A program made the translations under genes and the position numbers. Positions 16,613 through 23,569 of a stretch of DNA of 37,209 bases are shown here, in pieces; the stretch's first letter is position 1, and each line of letters begins with the position of its first letter. The notes under the pieces are model-generated. The model worked only from the letters and a program-made list of their open reading frames with translations, had not been told where the DNA came from and searched no databases. Where the stretch lies: NCBI GenBank assembly GCA_013359255.1, contig JABWCF010000022.1, positions 1 to 37,209 of the forward strand. Direction: 5' to 3'. This stretch comes from Flavobacteriales bacterium. Lineage in GTDB: Bacteria > Bacteroidota > Bacteroidia > Flavobacteriales_E > Vicingaceae.

Positions 16613-17260
16613 ATGAAAATAACAAGTTTGTTTGCCTTTTGTTTTTTAGTTTATTTTTCTTTCTCTATAAACAAAAAATGCCTTTCTCAAAACTATCACA
16701 AATCACTTATTCAGTTCTCTGGAGTGGTACTGGAGGGAGATAGTTTACGCCCAGCTTCTTTCAGCACCATTATCGTAAAAGGCACAAGCAGAGGTACTGT
16801 GAGTGATTATTACGGCTTCTTCTCTTTTGTTGCCTTTGAAGGCGATACCATAGAATTTTCGCACATCGGATACAAAAAAGCAAGGTACATAATACCTGAC
16901 AGCCTACAAGAAGCGCGTTATTCTCTTATTCAAATTTTACAAACGGACACCGTGTTGTTAAAAGAAACCGTAGTATATCCATGGCCTACCAAAGAACAAT
17001 TTAAAGAAGCCTTCTTAAATATGAATATACCAGATGATGATTTGGTGCGTGCTCAACGAAATCTTTCTAGAGTAGCTATGGCCGATGCTGCACAAAATTT
17101 GCCTATGGACGGTAGTTTAGCTCACAAACAAACATTAGCTCAATTTAATTCTCGCTTATACTATGCGGGACAACTTCCTCCCAATAACCTGCTAAATCCT
17201 ATAGCCTGGAGCAAATTTATTGAAGCATGGAGAAGAGGAGATTTTAAAAAGAAAGAGTAA
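16613..17260 (+). CDS. Exported protein with carboxypeptidase-like regulatory domain
   Basis: From the ATG at 16613 the product is 215 residues (a TTG three codons earlier is also in frame, but ATG fits better). It has a signal peptide (MKITSLFAFCFLVYFSFSIN) and then a beta-sandwich of the carboxypeptidase-like regulatory type at about 33-110: FSGVVLEGDSLRPASFSTIIVKGT, GTVSDYYGFFSF and IEFSHIGYKKARY are the characteristic strands, as in the N-termini of TonB-dependent receptors. Here there is no receptor; instead a roughly 100-residue C-terminal part (YPWPTKEQFKEAFLNMNIPDD onward) follows, a pattern seen in small stand-alone Bacteroidota proteins. Probably periplasmic; function unknown. Confidence 0.85.
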   Translation: MKITSLFAFCFLVYFSFSINKKCLSQNYHKSLIQFSGVVLEGDSLRPASFSTIIVKGTSRGTVSDYYGFFSFVAFEGDTIEFSHIGYKKARYIIPDSLQEARYSLIQILQTDTVLLKETVVYPWPTKEQFKEAFLNMNIPDDDLVRAQRNLSRVAMADAAQNLPMDGSLAHKQTLAQFNSRLYYAGQLPPNNLLNPIAWSKFIEAWRRGDFKKKE

Positions 17261-17318
17261 TTTCTTCTTTATTTCGTAATCCTTATATTATTTATTTTTA
17301 TTTCTTTAGTAATTGAAT

Positions 17319-17326
17319 TACTTTTG
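17319..17326 (+). promoter_or_regulatory. Candidate -7 box TACTTTTG before 17346
   Basis: TACTTTTG matches TAnnTTTG and lies 19 bp before the ATG at 17346. No upstream TTTG at normal spacing is seen. The box would be inside the coding region if the in-frame TTG at 17313 were the start, which argues for the ATG. Confidence 0.35.
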
Positions 17327-17345
17327 GTTACGAATTTCAATAAAA

Positions 17346-19421
17346 ATGATTTTTAAAATAACTCTAACCCTCTTTTTTCTTTTTACAACCTTCAGTTGTG
17401 TGTACTCTGCCAATGAAAACGAAAGAAAAGTTGATTCGCTTGTACAAGCGAACAAAAACATAGATGAATTCAAATTATTGGACTCTCTTTCGTGGGAATA
17501 CCGATATACTGACATTGAGTTAGCCATTGCCATAGCAAACAGATTACAAAAAAAAATTGAAGCTGTAAAGATTGACTCTACTTTAATAGAGTATTTAGTG
17601 AATATCTCTTCTATTTACAGACAAAACAACGAATTTGAAAAGGCCTTTGAATTGCTAGATATGGCAACTATTCATGCCCATCATAATAATAACGTAAAGT
17701 TACTGTGGAGAATTTATAATAATAAGGGGAATGTTTATAGAAACAACAACGACCTGAATAGTGCATTGAAAGCCTATTTTATAGGCTTAAAAATAGCTGA
17801 ATATTTAAAAAATGAAGGGGCTATAGCCTCTATCTACAATAACATTGGAAGCATCTATTTTTCAACAAATCGGTATAAAGAGTCCTTAACATTCTTTCTT
17901 AAAGCCTATAGAATTTATAAAAACAATCCCGCTTCTAATTCATTCCATATTGCTGCCATTGCAGATAATATTGGTATGGTTTATACAGAATTAAAACAGT
18001 ATGATAAAGCGTTGGCCTTTCACCTGCAAGCAAAAAAAGGATTTGAAAACTCGGACAATTTAGAGGCTAAATCAATAAACTTAACTTGTATCAGCAATAT
18101 TTTAGTTCAAAAAAAAATATATAAAAGTGCCCTCGAGTACATAGAAAAAGCCATCGAAACATCTGGAAATTCGAATCTTGGCAGTTTGATTATGGCATGG
18201 AATACAAAAGCTGATATTCTATTCCAATTGGGCAGATACAAAGAAGCTGAAATTCTTTTTAATAAAACTATTCATTTTTCAGATTCATTAAGTAATATAT
18301 ATGGAACAACAGAAATGTATTACGGTTTAACAAAAACTTATATCAAATTAAATGAAGATGAAAAGGCTCTAAAGAACTTAAACTTATATAGGCATTTAAA
18401 TGATTCTGTCAACTCTTCCGAATTTAAAGCAGAACTATCAACCATAGAAGCAAAGTACGCTGCAGAAAAAAAAGAACAACAAATAGCTTTGCTCGAAAAA
18501 GATAAAAAAAATAAACAGCTTATTATTTATTCTACCTCCGGAGGCTTAGTTCTTGTATTTGTATTAGCTTTAATCATATTCAGAAGTTATAGAGAAAAAA
18601 GAAAATCAAATATAACTCTTGTTCAACAAAACAACATTATTCAAAGCAAAAACAAAGACATTACCGACAGTATAAACTACGCACAACGCATACAACTTGC
18701 TATGCAACCCTCCCGAAAATTAATTCAGGAATACTTCCCAAATTCTTTTGTTTTTTACCAACCAAAAGATATTGTTTCCGGTGATTTTTTTTGGTTTACA
18801 AAACAAGAACACAATATATTTATTGCAGCAGCCGATTGCACCGGGCATGGTGTACCAGGTGCCTTAATGAGCATGATTGGCATTAATTTTTTAAACCAGT
18901 TGGTAATAGAAAATAAACAAACCGATACTTCTGTTATTTTAAATCGATTGCACAACCATGTAAAAAATGCACTCCGCTCTAATAACGAAGATGAAAAAAG
19001 AGATTCGAATGACGGAATGGATATTGCTTTAGTGCGAATTGATCAGTTGAATAATAAGGTTCAGTTTTCGGGAGCCGTTCGCCCATTTTATTATTTTGAA
19101 AACAATATATTAAAATCCGTTAAGGGCGATAAATACTCTATTGGTGGCATAAAAGACGAAACTACTCCATACGCATCTCATTCCTTTTCTTTTAATTCAA
19201 TTCAATCTTTCTATATTTTCTCCGATGGATATGCGGACCAATTCGGAGGAAAAACAAATAAAAAATTTATGCTAAAAAACTTTCAGGAACTTTTAATTTC
19301 TGTTCAACATAAAACAGTTAAAGAACAAGAAGAAGAGATAAAAAAATCTTTTAATCAGTGGAAAGGCCCGAATGAACAGATTGACGATATTCTTGTTATT
19401 GGAGTAAATTTAAATACGTAA
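17346..19421 (+). CDS. Membrane TPR protein with SpoIIE/PP2C-type phosphatase domain
   Basis: The 691-residue protein (ATG at 17346; an in-frame TTG at 17313 is less likely because it would put an 11-residue extension before the signal sequence) has an N-terminal signal peptide, TPR repeats to about residue 350 (ASIYNNIGSIYFSTNRYKES, IADNIGMVYTELKQYDKAL), a coiled coil, one membrane helix (about 392-412) and a cytoplasmic PP2C/SpoIIE domain. Metal-binding acidic residues are present: Asp480 (SGDFFW), Asp497 (ADCTGHGVPGA), Asp627 (SDGYADQ) and Asp680-Asp681 (DDILV). It should be a Ser/Thr phosphatase controlled by a periplasmic sensor. A plausible partner is the SiaC-like phosphoprotein at 33696. 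It ends base-to-base against aroK, with no terminator. Confidence 0.92.
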   Translation: MIFKITLTLFFLFTTFSCVYSANENERKVDSLVQANKNIDEFKLLDSLSWEYRYTDIELAIAIANRLQKKIEAVKIDSTLIEYLVNISSIYRQNNEFEKAFELLDMATIHAHHNNNVKLLWRIYNNKGNVYRNNNDLNSALKAYFIGLKIAEYLKNEGAIASIYNNIGSIYFSTNRYKESLTFFLKAYRIYKNNPASNSFHIAAIADNIGMVYTELKQYDKALAFHLQAKKGFENSDNLEAKSINLTCISNILVQKKIYKSALEYIEKAIETSGNSNLGSLIMAWNTKADILFQLGRYKEAEILFNKTIHFSDSLSNIYGTTEMYYGLTKTYIKLNEDEKALKNLNLYRHLNDSVNSSEFKAELSTIEAKYAAEKKEQQIALLEKDKKNKQLIIYSTSGGLVLVFVLALIIFRSYREKRKSNITLVQQNNIIQSKNKDITDSINYAQRIQLAMQPSRKLIQEYFPNSFVFYQPKDIVSGDFFWFTKQEHNIFIAAADCTGHGVPGALMSMIGINFLNQLVIENKQTDTSVILNRLHNHVKNALRSNNEDEKRDSNDGMDIALVRIDQLNNKVQFSGAVRPFYYFENNILKSVKGDKYSIGGIKDETTPYASHSFSFNSIQSFYIFSDGYADQFGGKTNKKFMLKNFQELLISVQHKTVKEQEEEIKKSFNQWKGPNEQIDDILVIGVNLNT

Positions 19422-19943
19422 CTATATTTTTTGCTTCTGCCACCAATCGTAAATATTATTTAATACTTCTTGTGTTTGTCTATCCGATACATCGGTAGTA
19501 AAATGAGCTTTTGAATAAATGTTTTCTCTTACGCTTAGCATTTCCTGAATATGGCCGAGCATATTTCCCTTCGCATTAAGTAATGGTCTGCTATTTTTTA
19601 CTAAAACACGCTTTGCAATTTCTTCCGGGGAACATTTTAAATAAATAACGACTCCTTCTCTTAACATCTTTTCCATATTTTCATAAAAACAAGGCATCCC
19701 ACCACCTGTAGCAATAACAGTGGTGCTTTCGTTTACAAGTATCTGTTGCAACACTTCTTTTTCACGTTCTCTAAAAAATTGTTCACCTTTCTCTTTAAAT
19801 AAATCTGTAATGCTTAATTTGCTTTGTTTTTCAATTTCCTCATCGGTGTCTATAAAATTATAATTTAATTTCTGAGCCAATAGGCTGCCAATGGAGGTTT
19901 TTCCAGAGCCCATAAAACCTACCAAAAAAATATTTTTGTTCAT
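19422..19943 (-). CDS. aroK: Shikimate kinase
   Basis: Shikimate kinase phosphorylates shikimate at the 3-hydroxyl with ATP, the fifth step of the chorismate pathway for aromatic amino acids. The 173-residue length is normal. Visible motifs are the Walker A GFMGSGKT (9-16), the shikimate-binding FIDTDEEIE (Asp34 and neighbours), FFREREKEVL (Arg58), the glycine loop ATGGGMP (about 78-84), and the lid Arg in NSRPLL. Its ATG overlaps the stop codon of the upstream dehydrogenase by one base (TAATG), so they are probably co-translated, although no common pathway is obvious. The stop codon directly abuts the stop of the convergent phosphatase gene. Confidence 0.97.
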   Translation of the reverse strand: MNKNIFLVGFMGSGKTSIGSLLAQKLNYNFIDTDEEIEKQSKLSITDLFKEKGEQFFREREKEVLQQILVNESTTVIATGGGMPCFYENMEKMLREGVVIYLKCSPEEIAKRVLVKNSRPLLNAKGNMLGHIQEMLSVRENIYSKAHFTTDVSDRQTQEVLNNIYDWWQKQKI

Positions 19944-20749
19944 TATTTGAAAGGCGAATTGGGTTCTTTGGCCATTTTATTAAAAACCATCTTCTCGATA
20001 AACGTTGGGAAAAATTTACCTAAAAAAACAACCATCATTCCTTCTGTAGTAAGCACAATGGTACGCTTCCGTTTAACTACCCCGTTTAAAATTTCAGAAG
20101 CCACTTCTTCGGGTTGCATCATTTTTTGCTCTTCTCTAGGCGATTCTCCTTGTACACTTCCGTTTGCTGTTAAAGCGGTATTTCGAATGTTGGAAGCCGT
20201 AAACCCCGGACATACCACCATTACATGTAATCCGGTTTTCAAATTTTCAGTCCGTAAAGCATCTAAAAAACCTTGCATGGCATATTTCGAAGCAGAATAT
20301 CCTGTGCGTGCAGGCAATCCAACATACCCCGCAATAGAAGAAACCCCAACCACTGTTCCTTTAGATTTTAATAAGTGAGGTAATGCGTATTTTGTGCAAT
20401 ACACGGTACCCCAAAAATTAATTTGCATTACCTGTTCCAATACACTTAAATCGAGTTCGGCAAAAAGAGCCCTCATAGAAATACCGGCATTGTTTATTAA
20501 CACATCTATTCGGCCAAATTTGTGTATCGTTTCATCAATTAGTTTTTTACAATCCTCTTTTTGGGCCACATCACTCTGCACAGCCAATGTTTCAATTCCT
20601 TCTTTAAGTAGGCTTAATTCGGCATTTTTCAGATTCTCGGCATTTCTGGCACTTATTACCACCTTTGCTCCCGCCTTACCAAAAGAAAAAGCACAAGACC
20701 TCCCTATTCCTGATGAGGCTCCTGTTATAATGACTACTTTACCCTTCAT
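19943..20749 (-). CDS. Short-chain dehydrogenase/reductase (SDR family)
   Basis: The product from the ATG at 20749 is 268 residues (a TTG three codons earlier is in frame but less likely; MKGKVVIITG is the standard SDR start). It has the Rossmann nucleotide motif TGASSGIG near residue 10, the NNAG motif near 88, and the catalytic Ser-Tyr-Lys set in SSIAGYVGL and YSASK. It is a classical SDR, probably NADP(H)-dependent because of the Arg in ISARNAENL. Substrate unknown. A hydrophobic C-terminal stretch (MMVVFLGKFFPTFIEKMVF) resembles that of membrane-associated SDRs. It is the first gene of a two-gene unit with aroK; the region upstream (20750-20889) carries the tRNA-Lys promoter in the opposite direction. 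Confidence 0.93.
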   Translation of the reverse strand: MKGKVVIITGASSGIGRSCAFSFGKAGAKVVISARNAENLKNAELSLLKEGIETLAVQSDVAQKEDCKKLIDETIHKFGRIDVLINNAGISMRALFAELDLSVLEQVMQINFWGTVYCTKYALPHLLKSKGTVVGVSSIAGYVGLPARTGYSASKYAMQGFLDALRTENLKTGLHVMVVCPGFTASNIRNTALTANGSVQGESPREEQKMMQPEEVASEILNGVVKRKRTIVLTTEGMMVVFLGKFFPTFIEKMVFNKMAKEPNSPFK

Positions 20750-20843
20750 ACTATTCAATTTATTGCAAATTACCGCTAAAAAATAAAAATAACACCTTGT
20801 TTACAGCATATTAATAACAAAATACAAAATAAAGCCAAGCATT

Positions 20844-20874
20844 TTTGCATTTTTAGATTATGCTAGTATATTTG
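20844..20874 (+). promoter_or_regulatory. Predicted promoter of tRNA-Lys
   Basis: TTTG (20844-20847), 19-bp spacer, TATATTTG (20867-20874): a full match to the Bacteroidota housekeeping consensus. The tRNA begins 16 bp downstream. Confidence 0.85.
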
Positions 20875-20889
20875 CACTCCAAAATTTTA

Positions 20890-20962
20890 GACTGGTTAGC
20901 TCAGTTGGTAGAGCACAACACTTTTAATGTTGGGGTCCCGGGTTCGAGCCCCGGACCAGTCA
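20890..20962 (+). tRNA. tRNA-Lys (anticodon UUU)
   Basis: The 73-base cloverleaf has acceptor arms GACTGGT/ACCAGTC, a D arm with GCTCAGTTGGTAGAGC, an anticodon stem CAACA/TGTTG with loop CTTTTAA (anticodon TTT), and a T arm CCGGGTTCGAGCCCCGG. The CCA end is not encoded. It has its own promoter upstream and a terminator downstream, so it is a separate unit from the next tRNA. Confidence 0.97.
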
Positions 20963-20970
20963 CTTACTCT

Positions 20971-20993
20971 AAGGCTGTAATACAGCCTTTTTT
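20971..20993 (+). terminator. Intrinsic terminator after tRNA-Lys
   Basis: AGGCTGTA-A-TACAGCCT is a perfect inverted repeat followed by a T run (through 20993), 10 bp after the tRNA. Confidence 0.9.
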
Positions 20994-21003
20994 AATTTTA
21001 CGT

Positions 21004-21011
21004 TATCTTTG
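21004..21011 (+). promoter_or_regulatory. Predicted -7 element of tRNA-Leu promoter
   Basis: TATCTTTG matches TAnnTTTG and lies 9 bp before the tRNA start, after the preceding terminator. The upstream TTTG element is not clear (a T-rich stretch is at the expected place). Confidence 0.6.
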
Positions 21012-21020
21012 TAAAAGTTT

Positions 21021-21104
21021 GCCCAGGTGGTGAAATTGGTAGACACGCTACTTTGAGGGGGTAGTGACCGAAAGGTTGTGCTGGTTCGAATCCAGTCCTG
21101 GGCA
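21021..21104 (+). tRNA. tRNA-Leu (anticodon GAG)
   Basis: The 84-base class II tRNA has acceptor arms GCCCAGG/CCTGGGC, the leucine-type D arm (TGGTGAAATTGGTAGACACG), anticodon stem CTACT/GGTAG with loop TTGAGGG (anticodon GAG), a long variable arm (TGACCGAAAGGTTGT) and T loop TTCGAAT. CCA is not encoded. A T-rich stretch follows but no clear hairpin terminator. Confidence 0.96.
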
Positions 21105-21150
21105 CTTTTTATTTATTTTACTTATCTTCGCTACATAAACTTGAATTGCA

Positions 21151-21510
21151 ATGAACCACTGGACAAAAAATCACTTCCTCATTTATCTATACATTATTTT
21201 AGCTGAGGCCGACTTTAATATTTCAAAGGCTGAAATGAAAAAGATAGAAATCAAAATGAAAAAACGTATTTCTAACGAAAACGAATTTCATAAAATATTT
21301 GACGAAGCCTTTGATTTGTTTGAATCGCAAAATGACGCTGCTGTTGCCGATTTCATACTCCACCAAGCCTCTCGTTTATGCGGAAGCAAAGCAGAAATAG
21401 ATTCTATTATAAACGATTTAAATGAAATCGCTTTTGCCGATGCCAACGAAAGCAACGAAGAAACCCTATCACTACTAAACATTAAAAAGATTTTATATTC
21501 TGTTTGCTGA
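21151..21510 (+). CDS. Small helical protein, TerB-like
   Basis: The 119-residue product is predicted largely helical and acidic, with MNHWTKNHFLIYLYIILAEAD followed by FNISKAEMKKIE and a later IIND.NEIAFADANESNEE. The AEADFNISKAE-type acidic loops resemble the TerB/DjlA-N metal-binding helical fold, in which such loops alternate with helices. I am not certain of the family. No signal peptide is evident. It lies 46 bp after tRNA-Leu and 42 bp before a lipoprotein gene. A weak box TATCTTCG (21123-21130) could be its promoter. It ends in TGA. Confidence 0.7.
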   Translation: MNHWTKNHFLIYLYIILAEADFNISKAEMKKIEIKMKKRISNENEFHKIFDEAFDLFESQNDAAVADFILHQASRLCGSKAEIDSIINDLNEIAFADANESNEETLSLLNIKKILYSVC

Positions 21511-21534
21511 GTTAAACCCTTTTTATTTCCTTTG
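21503..21534 (+). promoter_or_regulatory. Candidate promoter of hydrolase gene 21553
   Basis: TTTG (21503-21506), 20-bp spacer, TTCCTTTG (21527-21534), one mismatch from TAnnTTTG. The upstream element lies inside the end of the preceding gene; the ATG is 18 bp further on. Confidence 0.45.
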
Positions 21535-21552
21535 TACAAATAAAATTCAATA

Positions 21553-22509
21553 ATGAAACACTTTTACTTTCCTTTAATCATCATATTTCTACTCTTTGCT
21601 TGTACCGAACCTTCTACTGAAGAAAAAGAGGACTCCACTAAAAAGATAGAAATCAAAACAGAAGAAGTAATTGTAGAAGCAAATAATATTCAGTTTTTTG
21701 TAAAAAAAGTGGGTAGTGGTACTCCTATTCTTGTTATTCACGGTGGGCCAGGCTACTCGCACAACTATTTTTTACCGCATTTAGAAACATTGGCTCAAGA
21801 ATTTCAGTTTATCTTTTACGACCAACGCGGGTGCGGAAAAAGTTCCTTCCCAACAGATTCGGCATTTAAAATGGAAGATTATGTTGCCGACCTATCCGCA
21901 CTTGTTTCTGTGCTTAAACTCGATACGATAAACATTCTTGCTCACTCTTGGGGAGGGCTAATTGCTCTCAATTATGCAAGTACCCATGTCGATAAAATAA
22001 ATAAATTAGTGCTGAGCAACTCATATGCCGTAAACTCAACTTTCCACGAACAATCGTTAGAAAAGAAAAATGCTAAACGTTCTGAACAAGACACCAAAGA
22101 GTGGGTAGAGGTTATTATGAGTAACGAATACAAAAGCGGTAATGCCGATGCCGTAAAAAAGGCTTTTGTATTAAACGAGAAATACAATTTAGCCAAACCC
22201 GAAAACTACGAATCTGTTTTTTCTCAAATGGATTTTTCTGTGGCCGCACAAAAGCAAATGAAATTAGTAGAAGGATTAAGCGAACGGTATTTATTTAATT
22301 ATACAATGGAATCGTCATTACCGGGCATATTAACAAAAACACTTATTATTGCAGGCGATTTGGATAATATCCCCTTTGATGCCACACAAATATTGCACGA
22401 TAACTTAAAAAATTCCGAATTTGTGGTAATTAAAAATTCTTGCCATTACCCCTTTGCCGAAAATCCAGATGATTTTAATTCGGCATTCAAAAAGTTTTTT
22501 GAGCACTAA
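21553..22509 (+). CDS. Lipoprotein alpha/beta hydrolase, proline iminopeptidase-like
   Basis: The 318-residue product begins with a lipoprotein signal (MKHFYFPLIIIFLLFACTEP; lipobox LFAC with Cys17), so the mature protein is probably membrane-anchored. The rest is an alpha/beta hydrolase: the oxyanion motif HGGPGYSHNYF, YDQRGCGKS, nucleophile Ser132 (AHSWGG), acid Asp269 (IIAGDLDN) and His298 (NSCHYPFAEN). HGGPG, DQRGCGKS and a G-x-S-x-GG nucleophile together are typical of the proline iminopeptidase/tricorn-interacting factor F1 group, which remove N-terminal residues from peptides. The exact substrate is inference. Length is normal for that group plus the lipoprotein leader. Confidence 0.88.
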   Translation: MKHFYFPLIIIFLLFACTEPSTEEKEDSTKKIEIKTEEVIVEANNIQFFVKKVGSGTPILVIHGGPGYSHNYFLPHLETLAQEFQFIFYDQRGCGKSSFPTDSAFKMEDYVADLSALVSVLKLDTINILAHSWGGLIALNYASTHVDKINKLVLSNSYAVNSTFHEQSLEKKNAKRSEQDTKEWVEVIMSNEYKSGNADAVKKAFVLNEKYNLAKPENYESVFSQMDFSVAAQKQMKLVEGLSERYLFNYTMESSLPGILTKTLIIAGDLDNIPFDATQILHDNLKNSEFVVIKNSCHYPFAENPDDFNSAFKKFFEH

Positions 22510-22575
22510 TTTAGTTTACTTTTAGTTTCGCGGTTTAGCTCCAACATTTTATTTACCTAATTTTAGAACCTTATT

Positions 22576-23556
22576 ATGAAATACAACAAACTTGGTAAAT
22601 CGGGTTTAGAAGTGAGCGAAATTTCTTTCGGCTCATGGGTTACATTTGGAAATCAAATAGACGAAAAAACTGCCGAAAAGTGCATGACGGAAGCATATAA
22701 ATGCGGTGTAAATTTTTTCGATAATGCCGAAGTGTACGCCTCCGGAATGTCTGAAACTGTTATGGGAAAGATTTTAAAAAAACAAAAATGGAGCCGAGAC
22801 AGTTTTGTGGTATCAAGCAAGGTATTTTGGGGAGGCAAAGGTCCCAATCAAAAAGGGCTTAGCCGAAAAAGGGTTATGGAAGCATGCCATGCCGCACTCA
22901 AGCGTTTGCAAGTAGATTATTTAGACCTGTATTTCTGCCATCGGCCCGATGATGCAACTCCTGTGGAAGAGACTGTTCGGTCAATGCATACTCTCATTGA
23001 ACAAGGTAAAGTTTTATATTGGGGAACATCGGAATGGAATGCCCAACAAATAATGGAAGCATACAGCATTGCAAGGCAGTATAATTTAACACCACCCACA
23101 ATGGAGCAACCTCAATACAATATGCTGGTTAGAGAAAGATTCGAAAATGAATATCGAAGATTATATAGAGAAATAGGATTAGGTACAACGATTTGGTCGC
23201 CACTGGCATCGGGGGTATTAAGCGGAAAATATAAAAACGGAAAAGTACCAAAGGGAGCAAGATTATCCTTAGAAAGTTTGCAATGGCTAAAAGAAAAAAT
23301 GTTAACAAAAGAGAACATTCAAAAAATAGAACAACTGGAAGTGCTTTCAAAAAAAATAGGCATTACTACTGCCCAGTTAGCCATTGCCTGGTGCCTTAAA
23401 AATGAAAACGTAAGCACCGTAATTACCGGGGCAAGCAAAATTGAGCAGGTAAAAGAAAACCTAAAAAGTATACAAGTAAAAGAAAAAATTACATCTGAAG
23501 TAATGGAAGAAATAGAAAAAATTCTTCAGAACAAACCACAAATTCTTACTTTTTGA
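22576..23556 (+). CDS. Aldo/keto reductase, potassium-channel beta-subunit type
   Basis: The 326-residue product is a cytoplasmic NADP(H)-dependent aldo/keto reductase with a TIM-barrel fold. The catalytic tetrad is visible as Asp49 (FFDNAEVY), Tyr54, Lys82 (SSKVFW) and His122 (FCHRPD). The start MKYNKLGKSGLEVSEISFGSW and the nucleotide-binding end (STVITGASKIEQVKEN) follow the Kv-beta/YghZ-like branch (AKR6-type), which reduces aldehydes and methylglyoxal-like compounds. The actual substrate is unknown. It stands alone between a lipoprotein hydrolase and the convergent TonB receptor (13-bp gap) and ends in TGA. Confidence 0.95.
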   Translation: MKYNKLGKSGLEVSEISFGSWVTFGNQIDEKTAEKCMTEAYKCGVNFFDNAEVYASGMSETVMGKILKKQKWSRDSFVVSSKVFWGGKGPNQKGLSRKRVMEACHAALKRLQVDYLDLYFCHRPDDATPVEETVRSMHTLIEQGKVLYWGTSEWNAQQIMEAYSIARQYNLTPPTMEQPQYNMLVRERFENEYRRLYREIGLGTTIWSPLASGVLSGKYKNGKVPKGARLSLESLQWLKEKMLTKENIQKIEQLEVLSKKIGITTAQLAIAWCLKNENVSTVITGASKIEQVKENLKSIQVKEKITSEVMEEIEKILQNKPQILTF

Positions 23557-23569
23557 TTTTTCACTTCCT

